Below, piece after piece: positions 52,201 to 60,923 of a stretch of 64,000 bases of DNA. Where the stretch lies: assembly GCA_964491515.1 (NCBI GenBank), contig CAZBGQ010000005.1:12155-76154 (forward strand), written 5' to 3'. Made by a program: the position numbers and the translations under genes. This DNA comes from CAZBGQ01 sp964491515. GTDB taxonomy: Bacteria; Patescibacteriota; Gracilibacteria; UBA1369; UBA12473. The notes beneath the pieces were generated by a model. It had not been told where the DNA came from. It did not search any database and was given only the letters and a program-made list of their open reading frames with translations. Every line of letters starts with the position of its first letter. Within the stretch, counting starts at the first letter, position 1.

Positions 52201-52765
52201 GCTACTTAAGCGACTCTTCACTTCTCAGACACGCGTCAAACTCCTGACAGTTTTCCTGATGAACGAAGATGAAGAATTCTATATTAGAGAACTAACACGG
52301 GCTCTTGATGAGCAAATTAATTCGATTCGTCGAGAACTGGACAATCTAAAAAAGATTGGACTCTTAAGGAGTCGCATGAAGAATCGGAAAAAGTACTATG
52401 TCATTAATAAGAAATTCCCATTAATCAGTGAGCTTAAAAGTATCATCGTCAAATGTACCGATCAAAATGAGGAAATCACTCAAGCGATCTTAAAAATGGG
52501 AAAACTAGAATTCCTACTACTTTCTGGGCACTTTATTAAGAAAGACTCAGAGGTGGACCTCTTCATTGTAGGGGAAATTGAACCAGTCGAACTTGAGAAA
52601 TTCCTAGAAAAACAGGTTCAATCAGAAAGGCCACTTCGATTTACGATTATGAATAGAGATGACTTCGTCTATAGACTTAAATGCAATGATCGATTTGTAA
52701 AAGAGGTTCTAACCGATCCGCATAACCTAATCGCACACAATAATCTACAAGATGCTCTAGGTTAG
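52199..52765 (+). CDS. winged-helix protein with nucleotidyltransferase-like domain
   Basis: 188 residues. N-terminal winged helix (residues 1-75): FYIRELTRALDEQINSIRRELDNLKKIGLLRS is the recognition region of an ArsR-like fold. The C-terminal domain (about 95-188) resembles MNT-type minimal nucleotidyltransferase folds, with LLLSGHFIKKDSEVDLFIVG in place of the usual G-S...D-x-D motif. One of the two expected Asp is Glu (SEVDLF), so catalysis is doubtful. Such fusions are usual in CPR and archaeal genomes as single-gene transcription regulators. Confidence 0.8.
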   Translation: MLLKRLFTSQTRVKLLTVFLMNEDEEFYIRELTRALDEQINSIRRELDNLKKIGLLRSRMKNRKKYYVINKKFPLISELKSIIVKCTDQNEEITQAILKMGKLEFLLLSGHFIKKDSEVDLFIVGEIEPVELEKFLEKQVQSERPLRFTIMNRDDFVYRLKCNDRFVKEVLTDPHNLIAHNNLQDALG

Positions 52766-52848
52766 GGACTTTTAAGTAAAAATTCCCTTGCCTTCTTGGA
52801 GGTGGTTCCCTATACTCGTCCAGCAATGAGATTTTTTAACTTCCCATC

Positions 52849-53442
52849 ATGTCACAAGCACTACTAGCACACGTCGAACAATCATCAAAAACCCTCAAGA
52901 AGGCGGTTCCACCCGTACGAGTAGGGGATAGAGTCAAAATCCATCAACGTATCGTTGAAACAACCAAAGATGGAACCAAGGAGCGCATCCAGATTTTTGA
53001 AGGCCTTGTGATCAAGGTTGGTAGCGGAGCAGGAGCTAATAAAACAATTACAGTACGAAAAATCGCAAGCGGAGTGGGAGTAGAGAAGATTTTCCCACTA
53101 CATTCTAAAAATGTAGCTCAAATTGAAATACTTAGTCATTCTAAGATTCGCCGAGCCAAGCTTTATTACATGCGTGAACGTACTGGTAAGAGCGCTCGTC
53201 TTAAAGAAGGGAAGATGCTTGATTTTGAAATGCCTGTTGAATCAGGAGAAGAAGTCACTGATGAGTCCATCGAAGAAGCCGTAGAACACGCAGCCGAAGA
53301 AGAAGCGGCCGCCGCTGCAGCTGAAGAAGCAAAAACCGAAGCCGTAGAAGAAAAAGAAGAGGCTCCAGTTAAGGAAGAAGTCGCTACTGTTGAGACAGAG
53401 GCTCCCGCCGAGGAGGAGTCAAAAGAAGAGAGCGCTGAGTAA
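52849..53442 (+). CDS. rplS: 50S ribosomal protein bL19 with acidic C-terminal extension
   Basis: 197 residues. Residues 1-120 are a normal bL19 (VRVGDRVKIHQRIVE, IQIFEGLVIKVGSGAGANKTITVRKIASGVGVEKIFPLHS, KIRRAKLYYMRERTGKSARLKE). From about residue 125 to the end there is an extension of about 70 residues made almost only of Glu, Ala, Val and Lys (AAEEEAAAAAAEEAK, EEAPVKEEVATVETEAPAEEE). It is probably disordered and strongly negative; whether it stays on the ribosome or is removed is unknown. A terminator follows. Confidence 0.96.
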   Translation: MSQALLAHVEQSSKTLKKAVPPVRVGDRVKIHQRIVETTKDGTKERIQIFEGLVIKVGSGAGANKTITVRKIASGVGVEKIFPLHSKNVAQIEILSHSKIRRAKLYYMRERTGKSARLKEGKMLDFEMPVESGEEVTDESIEEAVEHAAEEEAAAAAAEEAKTEAVEEKEEAPVKEEVATVETEAPAEEESKEESAE

Positions 53443-53463
53443 TTGGCTAATAAATCACAACTA

Positions 53464-53491
53464 AAAAAGTCATCCACAAGGGTGACTTTTT
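53464..53491 (+). terminator. intrinsic terminator after rplS
   Basis: AAAAAGTCATCC pairs with GGGTGACTTTTT through a short ACAA loop; T run at the end. One G-U pair. Confidence 0.85.
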
Positions 53492-53517
53492 GATTACTCA
53501 TCTCTATACTAGTAGCA

Positions 53518-54555
53518 ATGCGAAAGCCACACATGCTCATCTGCGGAAACTATGGAAATGGAAACATCGGGGATGAAGCCATTTTACGCGCACTTATTCA
53601 AAAATACGGAAAAACGTACAAGCTCACAGTGATCAGTGCAGATCCCTCTCAGACACACCGAGCACACAAGATAAAGGTAGTACATCGATTTCCTGGGGGC
53701 ATACGCTCTAAATTGCATTCATTACTATCACCTAGAGGACGGAAAAGGCTTAAAGAGACTAAGAGGGCGGTAGATAAGTGTGATGTCTTCCTTTTGGGAG
53801 GGGGGACTCTCCTGACGGATACCCCACTGAGATCTATTCTAATTTGGTCAAAACAAGTAGAACCGGCCTTTCAAGCAGGGAAGGAGGTGTGGGTTTATGC
53901 AAACGGCATTGGCCCGCTTCATACACGCACAGCACAAGGGATAGCATCCTCTATTCTTAAGCGCGCACACAAAGTCACCGTGAGGGATTTTCGCTCCATT
54001 GAGTGGACAAAAAAACTTGGATGCCACAAAGCACGAAAAGTACTGGACCCAGTTCTTCATTTGCATTGGAAAGGAAAACCCGCCTCACTAAAAATAGACA
54101 AGAATACAGTAATATTCGCGCCTCGTTCTTGGGCAAAAAACACAGACGAAACGTCAAAGGTGTTCACTAAATTTATACAGTATTTATGCCTAGAAAAAGG
54201 GAAGAAGGTGGTGGGGATACCCTTTGAAAACGGGAACTCAAAAGATGTCGAATTTTTGAACAATATTTTTGAACAGTCAAATGTGCGAACTCGAGCTAAA
54301 ATATGGAAAAATTACACAGACGAGCTTGATGTTATCCGCGCGATCGCACAAGCAGAAGCTGTGGTTGGTATGCGTTTACATAGCCTTATTTTTTCTCAAC
54401 TTACTCATACGCCCTTTGTGGGAATCTCCTATATGGAAAAAGTTGCCGGCCTAGGAGAAACATTGAAAAAAACAAACTGTATAGTGGATTTGGAAAAGCT
54501 CACACTTGAGAAACTAATAGAAGCCTACAATTTCTCCTTAAATTCAGACTTGTAG
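53518..54555 (+). CDS. csaB: polysaccharide pyruvyl transferase family protein (CsaB-type)
   Basis: 345 residues matching the CsaB-like branch of pyruvyl transferases: N-terminal LICGNYGNGNIGDEAIL, LGGGTLLTD near residue 98, VYANGIGPL near 128, VRDFRSIEW near 157, and VGMRLHSLIFSQLTHTPFVGISY near 283-305. These enzymes add pyruvate ketals to cell-wall polysaccharide, which anchors S-layer proteins with SLH domains. Its 3' end overlaps the convergent pfkB gene by 31 bases. Confidence 0.9.
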   Translation: MRKPHMLICGNYGNGNIGDEAILRALIQKYGKTYKLTVISADPSQTHRAHKIKVVHRFPGGIRSKLHSLLSPRGRKRLKETKRAVDKCDVFLLGGGTLLTDTPLRSILIWSKQVEPAFQAGKEVWVYANGIGPLHTRTAQGIASSILKRAHKVTVRDFRSIEWTKKLGCHKARKVLDPVLHLHWKGKPASLKIDKNTVIFAPRSWAKNTDETSKVFTKFIQYLCLEKGKKVVGIPFENGNSKDVEFLNNIFEQSNVRTRAKIWKNYTDELDVIRAIAQAEAVVGMRLHSLIFSQLTHTPFVGISYMEKVAGLGETLKKTNCIVDLEKLTLEKLIEAYNFSLNSDL

Positions 54556-55466
54556 CGTTTCTTGAAAGCACGCTCAGTAAAGGTGTGCGCCTGGGTTCCA
54601 ACTTGTTCAACAACATAGCTTGCGGCCAGCGCACCCATTTGTCCACATGTCTCAAGAGATGCTTCTTCTAGGTATCCTTTTAAGAAACCAGCTCGATACG
54701 CGTCTCCGCAACCTGTAGGGTTAACCGCTTCTTTTGGAGAAACAGTGGAGATTTCAATGGTATCTTCCGAAGAATGAATAGTAGAACCCTTATCTCCATG
54801 AGTAACAATAAGCCACTTAAGCTTTGAACAAATATCACTCAAAGACATTCCGGTAATCTGTTGAAGTAGCTCGAATTCATAATCATTCACAAACAGCCCT
54901 TCGGCACCATGAATAGCCTTCTCTAGTTGCTCACGACTCAAACGCGGTAAGCCTTGTCCCGGGTCAAAGAAATAGGGGATTTTGAGATGTTTAGCCAGAC
55001 CCACATAATCCATCATCCAGTTTGGGTCATCAGGCGCAATAATCATGAGTGCCGCATTTTCTAAGTTTTTCATCTGAGGTTTCAACCCATTCCCCATTGC
55101 CCCAATACAAAACTCACTAATCTGATTTTCATTAGGATCAGTAATAATCGTCGCTGACGCGGTAGGAAGATAGGATGTCGGTCGGATAGGGGAGAGATCT
55201 ACCTTGAGCTTCTTGAGGCGCTTCGCATAATCTCCAAAATCATGCCCAACTCCGGCGTAAACAGTAGGAGGGGCCTTGAGTAAGGCCAAACTATAAGCAA
55301 TGTTTCCAGCAGTCCCACCGAAATGGCGCTCCTTAGTTGCAACCACGAAACAAACACTCAACTGGTGAAGTTGATCTTTTAATAAAACATCACTAAAAGG
55401 ACGATCATACTGAGAGAGAAAGTCATAGGCAATCGAGCCCATGACCGCAATGCGAGGAGAGGACAT
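54525..55466 (-). CDS. PfkB family carbohydrate kinase
   Basis: 313 residues. A ribokinase-fold sugar or nucleoside kinase. N-terminal IAVMGSIAYDFLS, GGTAGNIAYSLALLKA near 49-65, and the C-terminal anion-hole and catalytic motif NPTGCGDAYRAGFLKGYL near 251-268, with the base Asp retained. Substrate could be adenosine or a sugar; the adenosine-kinase-like branch seems closest. Last gene of infB-rmlB-rmlA-pfkB, 2 bases after rmlA. Confidence 0.92.
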   Translation of the reverse strand: MSSPRIAVMGSIAYDFLSQYDRPFSDVLLKDQLHQLSVCFVVATKERHFGGTAGNIAYSLALLKAPPTVYAGVGHDFGDYAKRLKKLKVDLSPIRPTSYLPTASATIITDPNENQISEFCIGAMGNGLKPQMKNLENAALMIIAPDDPNWMMDYVGLAKHLKIPYFFDPGQGLPRLSREQLEKAIHGAEGLFVNDYEFELLQQITGMSLSDICSKLKWLIVTHGDKGSTIHSSEDTIEISTVSPKEAVNPTGCGDAYRAGFLKGYLEEASLETCGQMGALAASYVVEQVGTQAHTFTERAFKKRYKSEFKEKL

Positions 55467-55468
55467 AG

Positions 55469-56182
55469 TTATGAGTTAAGAGCAATTTTACGAGCAATGG
55501 CATTAGCCTCAAATAAACTTTCAAACGTACCAGCATCAGTCCAGCCACCCTTTAAAAAAGATGCCTGCATCTGCCCCTTAGAGACGTAATGATTATTAAC
55601 GTCTGTTATCTCCAATTCGCCACGGGCAGACGGCTTAAGGGTCTTAATAAGGTCAAAAATAGTGGAATCATAGAGGTAAAGGCCAGTCACCGCATAACTA
55701 GATTTAGGATCAGTGGGTTTTTCATCAATGCCAAGGACAGTTTCACCATCAAGCTCAGGAACTCCAAATCGCTCAGGGTCATGCACTTCCTTTAGAAAAA
55801 TTCTGGCTCCACCTTCAAACGAATCAAACTGAGGCTTGAAAGTATCCTCAAAGATATTATCTCCGAGAACCACGGCCACTGAATCATCTCGAACAAAACG
55901 CTCAGCCAATCCCAGCGCTTGCGCAATACCACCTGCATCTTCCTGAACGGCAAAGTAAAAATGAGCCCCGAAACGATCGCCACTGCCCAACAATTTCATG
56001 AATCCACCAGCGTGTTCCGGCCCGGTAACAATTAAAATATCCTTAATTCCAGCAGAAAGTAGTGTCTGCAATGGATAAAAAATAACCGGCTTATCATACA
56101 CAGGTAGTAAATGTTTATTAGTAACCTCTGTGAGTGGCTTAAGTCGATTTCCAAACCCTCCAGCCAAGATAACTCCTTTCAT
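55469..56182 (-). CDS. rmlA: glucose-1-phosphate thymidylyltransferase-type nucleotidyltransferase
   Basis: 237 residues from the ATG at 56182 (MKGVILAGGFGNRLKPLTEVTNKHLLPVYDKP); upstream in-frame starts add residues without family match. It joins a sugar-1-phosphate and dTTP to make dTDP-glucose. Motifs: GGxGxRL.P pyrophosphorylase loop, VLGDNIFEDTF, ERFGVPELD, EKPTDPKSSYAVTGLYLYD, GELEITDVNN, and GGWTDAGT near the end. At about 237 residues it is the short, long-tail-lacking form. Operon with rmlB (10-base gap). rmlC and rmlD are not in the window. Confidence 0.93.
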   Translation of the reverse strand: MKGVILAGGFGNRLKPLTEVTNKHLLPVYDKPVIFYPLQTLLSAGIKDILIVTGPEHAGGFMKLLGSGDRFGAHFYFAVQEDAGGIAQALGLAERFVRDDSVAVVLGDNIFEDTFKPQFDSFEGGARIFLKEVHDPERFGVPELDGETVLGIDEKPTDPKSSYAVTGLYLYDSTIFDLIKTLKPSARGELEITDVNNHYVSKGQMQASFLKGGWTDAGTFESLFEANAIARKIALNS

Positions 56183-56192
56183 AGCGTAAAAT

Positions 56193-57176
56193 TTAGTTGA
56201 TATATTCATCTGCCTCCTTAAGAGGTTTCCACCAGGCTTCATTCGTTTTATACCACTCCACGGTCTCGCGCAACCTATCCTCAAATGTCCCAGAAGGCTT
56301 CCACCCTAAATCACGTAACTTAGAAGAATCAACCGCATAACGCCAGTCATGCCCCGGTCGATCTTTAACATATTCAATCATATCTTCTTTTTCTTCAAAA
56401 ATATTCAGCAAAGCATGAGTTACATCCTTATTAGAGCGCTCCCAGCCAGAACCAATGTTATAAACATCTCCAATAACTCCCTTATTCAAAATCGTGTCCA
56501 ACGCACGGCAATAATCATCCACATAAATCCACTCACGCACATTTGACCCATCTCCATACATCGAAACTTTTAGTCCCTCCATGAGATTGGTAGTGAATAG
56601 TGGAATCAATTTCTCCGGATACTGGTAAGGCCCAAAAAAATTACAACTATGTGTTTGAATAGTGGGAACTCCATATGTTTTGTTGTATGCACGAACCAAG
56701 TGATCCCCCCCAGCCTTTGATGCTGAGTAAGGAGAATTAGGCTCAAATCGGCTCTGCTCAGTGAATTTTCCCTCCTCTATGCTTCCATAGACTTCATCCG
56801 TAGAGACCTGGAGGTAACGATCTACTCCATATTTCTTAGCTGCCTCCAACAGGGTATAGGTTCCAATCACATCTGTCAGAATAAAGGCTTTAGGCCCAAG
56901 AATGGAGCGATCCACATGAGTCTCAGCAGCAAAATTAACCACCATAGAAGGGGAGTGTGTCTTGAAAACATGATCTACAATAACCTCATCCGTAATATCT
57001 CCCTTTACGAAAGTGTAACGCCCATTTTCCTCAACATCACGAAGATTCTCCAGGTTACCCGCATACGTAAGTGCATCTAAATTTACAACACTATCATCGG
57101 GATGGGACTGCAAATAATGACGGATGAAATTCGACCCCATAAATCCCGCACCTCCGGTAATTAAAATCGTAGCCAT
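56193..57176 (-). CDS. rmlB: dTDP-glucose 4,6-dehydratase
   Basis: 327 residues. Second step of dTDP-deoxyhexose synthesis. NAD-binding ITGGAGFMGSNFIRH at the N-terminus, DALTYAGNLENL, FAAETHVDRSI with the usual His/Asp, STDEVYG near 126, YSASKAGGDHLVRAY with the catalytic Tyr and Lys near 150, and NFFGPYQ-PEKLIP. Complete and normal length. Starts 2 bases after the infB stop, so translation is coupled. Confidence 0.95.
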   Translation of the reverse strand: MATILITGGAGFMGSNFIRHYLQSHPDDSVVNLDALTYAGNLENLRDVEENGRYTFVKGDITDEVIVDHVFKTHSPSMVVNFAAETHVDRSILGPKAFILTDVIGTYTLLEAAKKYGVDRYLQVSTDEVYGSIEEGKFTEQSRFEPNSPYSASKAGGDHLVRAYNKTYGVPTIQTHSCNFFGPYQYPEKLIPLFTTNLMEGLKVSMYGDGSNVREWIYVDDYCRALDTILNKGVIGDVYNIGSGWERSNKDVTHALLNIFEEKEDMIEYVKDRPGHDWRYAVDSSKLRDLGWKPSGTFEDRLRETVEWYKTNEAWWKPLKEADEYIN

Positions 57177-57178
57177 GC

Positions 57179-59242
57179 TTAAAGCGTTTTATGACGAAGT
57201 TCTTTTTTGTAAAATTCAAGAATATCAGCATCTTCCAACTTAAGTTTGCCTTTGAATCGGATACCACAGGCATTTCCCTTATCGATTTCCTTAACGTCTT
57301 GATTAACAAGTTTAAGTCCAGCTACTAACCCTTCTCCAATGACCTCATCTCCACGATAAACACGAATCTTAGCATTGACCTGTGCTTTGCCTTCAGTAGT
57401 TTTACATCCAACCACCATTTCACCTTTCCCAGTGAAGAAAACCTGCATCACCTTAGCTTTACCTAGTTCAACGATGACTTCTTCAGGCTCAAGCAATCCA
57501 CTCAAGATGTTTCTAAGATCGTCCAAAAGTTCATAAATAACCTTATAGACAGCCACCTCTGTATGATGACGTTCAGCCACACGCTCCACATGAGTAGAAA
57601 CTTCTGTGTGAAAGCCAATAACAATTCCCTGACTAGCGGCAGCCATGGTTACATCAGATTCAGTGATATTTCCAACCCCAGAATGAATAACCTTAACGGC
57701 TACCTCGGTAGATTTTAATTCCTTGGCAATACTTTCTTTAATAGCTTCCAATGAACCCTTTGTATCAGCCTTTAAGACAACTCTAACGGTTTTCAAGTTA
57801 CCTTCCTTAATTGCAGAAATCATCTCGCTAAGACCCATTCCCATGCTCTGCATTTTCCCTTCTTTTATAAGGCTTGCAATTTCCTTAGCTTGCTGACGAG
57901 CCATCTTTTCATTCGTAACAACCTGAAGCAAATCACCAGATTGTGGGGGACTGGACAGACCTGCAATACGAGCAACATCAGAAGGTCCAATTTTATTTAG
58001 ACGCTTTCCGTTATGGTCAAGCATAAGCTTAATACGACCATGAGTGGATCCAACCACTACAGGGTCCATAACTTTAAGAGTACCGGTATTAATCAAAACA
58101 GTTGAAACCGGCCCAAGGCTCGGATCCAAATGAGCCTCAATTACGGTGCCCACCGCAGGGCGATTGGCGTTCCCTTTGAGATCAAGCACTTCCGCTAAAA
58201 TCAAAATCATCTCCAACAGCTTATCAATGCCTTCATTCTTAAGGGCTGAAACCGGCACCATAATAGTGTCACCGCCCCATTCCTCAGGAATTAAATCATA
58301 TTCACCTAGCTCACCTCGGACTTTATCAGGGCTAGCTCCTTGTTTATCCATCTTGTTAATAGCAACAATGATCGGAATATTAGCCGCCTTAGCATGATTA
58401 ATGGCCTCAATCGTTTGAGGTTTAATTCCTTCATCAGCTGCAACCACCAAAATAGCGATATCAGTGGCCTTTGCTCCACGCGCTCGCATAGCCGTAAAAG
58501 CTTCATGGCCAGGAGTATCAAGGAAAGTAATGATGTCCTTTCCCTTTTTAACCTGATAAGCACCAATGTGTTGAGTGATTCCGCCAGATTCTGTACTGAT
58601 CACATTTGCCTCTCGAATTGTATCTAGTAGTAACGTTTTCCCATGGTCAACATGCCCCATAATACTCACAACTGGAGGTCGTGTCTTAAGGACAGAAGGG
58701 TCATCCTCATGAAGCAACTTATCAATATCACCCTTCATAAGATCTTCAGATTCACCGGTTGTTCGCTTACGCACAATACTTGCGCCAACCTCATCCGCCA
58801 AAATCTGGGCCGTTTCAAAATCAATCTGCTGATTGATGTTCGCCAAAATACCATTCTTCATCAACTCTCCAATGATCTTAACAGGACTAACACCAATCTT
58901 TTCGGAAAATTCTTTCACCGAAATTGTCTCAGGGATTTCAACAACCCCCTCAACTTTCTCTGTTGTATCTTGATTACTTGATTTCGAGACACCTCGGCCT
59001 GCCGTCTTCTTTCGTTGGCTCTTAATCAATTCCTTCTCCAATTCATGGGCAATTTGATCGTCATAGACCACCGCCGTATCAGCGGCCTCTGTAGCGAATT
59101 CTTCAGTCAATAGCTCCGCCAAATCATCGTCAATATTTTTGGCCGTAGCATCGATAGGGAACCCCAAAGCTTCGCTACGGGCAATCAGCTGTTCGGCAGT
59201 CATGCCTACTTTCTGGGCGAATTGAGTGATCGTTAAAGCCAT
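57179..59242 (-). CDS. infB: translation initiation factor IF-2
   Basis: 687 residues, short for IF-2. Two IF2_N-like helix modules (about 1-50 and 105-150) are joined by a linker, then the G domain: G1 GHVDHGKT near 196, G3 DTPGHEAF near 242, G4 NKMD near 297. Domains II to IV follow and carry the fMet-tRNA-binding C-terminal region (GNACGIRFKGKLKLEDADILEFYKKE). Delivers initiator tRNA to the ribosome. It begins the operon infB-rmlB-rmlA-pfkB instead of the usual nusA-infB-rbfA order. Confidence 0.97.
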   Translation of the reverse strand: MALTITQFAQKVGMTAEQLIARSEALGFPIDATAKNIDDDLAELLTEEFATEAADTAVVYDDQIAHELEKELIKSQRKKTAGRGVSKSSNQDTTEKVEGVVEIPETISVKEFSEKIGVSPVKIIGELMKNGILANINQQIDFETAQILADEVGASIVRKRTTGESEDLMKGDIDKLLHEDDPSVLKTRPPVVSIMGHVDHGKTLLLDTIREANVISTESGGITQHIGAYQVKKGKDIITFLDTPGHEAFTAMRARGAKATDIAILVVAADEGIKPQTIEAINHAKAANIPIIVAINKMDKQGASPDKVRGELGEYDLIPEEWGGDTIMVPVSALKNEGIDKLLEMILILAEVLDLKGNANRPAVGTVIEAHLDPSLGPVSTVLINTGTLKVMDPVVVGSTHGRIKLMLDHNGKRLNKIGPSDVARIAGLSSPPQSGDLLQVVTNEKMARQQAKEIASLIKEGKMQSMGMGLSEMISAIKEGNLKTVRVVLKADTKGSLEAIKESIAKELKSTEVAVKVIHSGVGNITESDVTMAAASQGIVIGFHTEVSTHVERVAERHHTEVAVYKVIYELLDDLRNILSGLLEPEEVIVELGKAKVMQVFFTGKGEMVVGCKTTEGKAQVNAKIRVYRGDEVIGEGLVAGLKLVNQDVKEIDKGNACGIRFKGKLKLEDADILEFYKKELRHKTL

Positions 59243-59297
59243 ATTTGTTGGTCAAAAGCCTGCGCAGTATACCTGACGGACAGGGAAAATAAAAGCC

Positions 59298-60350
59298 TTA
59301 ATCGGCAAGCTGCTTTGACGATGAACTTTGCGCCTCTATTCCCTCCAGTTTCTCCCGAAATTTCCCCAGCCGCTTATCGGAATTGGCATAACTACTCTGC
59401 GCACGGCCCAAATGAGTTCCAACCAATTCATAATCCTGACCAAATCTCTCAAAATCAGTTTTAAGGCGCCCCAATGTAGCCAATATCTCCTTGGCTCCTT
59501 TCTCTATTTGGAGACCGCGCAAGCCCATTACCAAGGCCTGTAAATAGATATAGAAGCTGTTTGGGGAGACAGGGATAACATGCTTAGACAATGCATACTG
59601 AGAAATACTTTTCTCATCTTGGTCCTTAATAATAATCTCGTAATAAACATTCTCAGCTGGAATATACATGAGCGCAAAATCAAACGTTCCCTCATCTTCA
59701 AGAATATATTTAGAAGCAATCGCGTCCACATGTTTTTTTACATCTCCGGAGAAAGATTTACGAGCCTTAGCTTGGGTCTCATCACTTCCAGCCTCCATGA
59801 CACGCTTAAAGTTTTCCAGGGGAAACTTGGCATCCACAGGTACCATTAAGTTGTCTCGCAGGTGAATGACCGCATCCACGACCGCTCCACTTTTAAAGCG
59901 GTGCTGTATGGTGAAATTTTCTTTAGGGAAAATCTGTGATAGCAAATCTCCTAAGAAAAGTTCCCCAAGATTACCGCGTAACTTTGGAGCTTTTAGGATT
60001 TCTTGAAGACTAGAAATGTCTTTTCCAATGTCATGAATTTTCTTATTAGATTCCTCAAGTTGTGACAGCTTACTCGTAACTTGATTGATCACCTTTGCGG
60101 CATTATCAAGGCGTTCGCCCACACTGCGATGAGTACGTTCAGTGGCAACATTTCCCTCTTTAAGCCGTTCATCTACTCGGGAGGAAAGCGCATTGAGTTG
60201 AGTCATCATTAACTGCATAGACTGACCCACTTGCTGATTAACTTGATCGAGCTGCTGACGGGCAACGTCGTCACCCTGGCGACGAGTGAGAACAAGGAAC
60301 CCAACGACCACAAGCGCAGCAAAACCAACAAAGAAAAGAACGAAATTCAT
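59298..60350 (-). CDS. rmuC: RmuC-like DNA recombination protein
   Basis: 350 residues. N-terminal membrane helix (FVLFFVGFAALVVVGFLVL), a coiled coil (about 30-125), then the RmuC nuclease-like domain: KAPKLRGNLGELFLGDLLSQIF, HRFKSGAVVDAVIHL, VPVDAKFPLENFKRV, and DFALMYIPAENVYYEII. RmuC limits inversions at short inverted repeats. Core Asp and Lys residues (VDAVIH, VDAKF) are present. It is likely a single-gene unit. The start at 60350 is divergent from the ncRNA candidate at 60.45 kb. Confidence 0.95.
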   Translation of the reverse strand: MNFVLFFVGFAALVVVGFLVLTRRQGDDVARQQLDQVNQQVGQSMQLMMTQLNALSSRVDERLKEGNVATERTHRSVGERLDNAAKVINQVTSKLSQLEESNKKIHDIGKDISSLQEILKAPKLRGNLGELFLGDLLSQIFPKENFTIQHRFKSGAVVDAVIHLRDNLMVPVDAKFPLENFKRVMEAGSDETQAKARKSFSGDVKKHVDAIASKYILEDEGTFDFALMYIPAENVYYEIIIKDQDEKSISQYALSKHVIPVSPNSFYIYLQALVMGLRGLQIEKGAKEILATLGRLKTDFERFGQDYELVGTHLGRAQSSYANSDKRLGKFREKLEGIEAQSSSSKQLAD

Positions 60351-60417
60351 AGGTAAAATTAAAGTATCGAAAGTCTAACATGTAACTGAGGGTGTAGCAA
60401 AAAGTCCCACAAGGCAC

Positions 60418-60446
60418 TTGACTTAAGCAGGGTCCAGTGATATAAT
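60418..60446 (+). promoter_or_regulatory. near-perfect sigma70 promoter of the ncRNA candidate
   Basis: TTGACT (60418-60423), exactly 17 bases, TATAAT (60441-60446): 11 of 12 consensus positions match. The predicted transcription start is near 60452. Confidence 0.85.
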
Positions 60447-60451
60447 ATAAA

Positions 60452-60874
60452 TGTTCAGAAGTGCCGACGCACTCAAAAACAAAAAGATCCTTCAAAAATA
60501 GTTCAACAAAATACTTTTCTTAGGGGGAAACCTGCCTGGAAACTTTTTCGCATCTCGGTGTGGGGCCGTTCCTGGGCAGATTCCTCTCTAAGACAAGCGT
60601 TTGGCTGTTGTCTTGAACCTCTTTGCTCCCGTCGTGGAAAGGTTCAATCATTCACTCAGTTTCGGTCAGGGTTTTAACGCCGAAATAAGAGAAACGAAAG
60701 AGATGCATTATTTTCTAAGATCAGGTTCGCCCTACTTAGTCAACAATGTCAGGGAACTTGGATGTTCAGGCTCGCTTTGCGAGATTGAACGTTCTTCTCC
60801 TTCATTTCATTACTTATCGCAATGAAATGATCACTTGGCGATTCGTCATCGCTTTGTCTTAAGGGGATTTTTTT
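60452..60874 (+). ncRNA. candidate structured noncoding RNA, about 420 nt
   Basis: No convincing open frame lies between rmuC and the 60924 gene, yet a near-perfect promoter precedes it. Stems visible by eye: AGTGC/GCACT near 60459-60473; a bulged CTGCC-GGAA/TTCC-GGCAG closing around 60532-60579; AAGACAA/TTGTCTT near 60590-60614; GAACCT/AGGTTC near 60615-60645; GTTCA..CTCGC/GCGAG..TGAAC at 60764-60790; a perfect 10-bp TCATTTCATT/AATGAAATGA at 60802-60830; GCGAT/ATCGC near 60839-60853. The 5' segment 60481-60492 can pair with 60861-60874 as a closing helix of about 12 pairs. I do not find the marks of RNase P, tmRNA, SRP or 6S RNA. Class unknown. Confidence 0.6.
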
Positions 60875-60923
60875 ATGCAAAAATTCCCATACTCACTCAA
60901 TTAGGGGCATTTGTCTGGGAATA

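Noticed and set aside
60601..60825. 74-residue plus-strand open frame inside the RNA candidate
   Set aside because: It begins with TTG without a ribosome site, has no family match, and overlaps several strong RNA stems.
60452..60874. RNase P RNA, tmRNA, SRP RNA or 6S RNA
   Set aside because: None of the conserved blocks (GAGGAAAGTCC and ACAGAA of RNase P, the tRNA-like ends of tmRNA, the SRP GGAA tetraloop block) appear on either strand.
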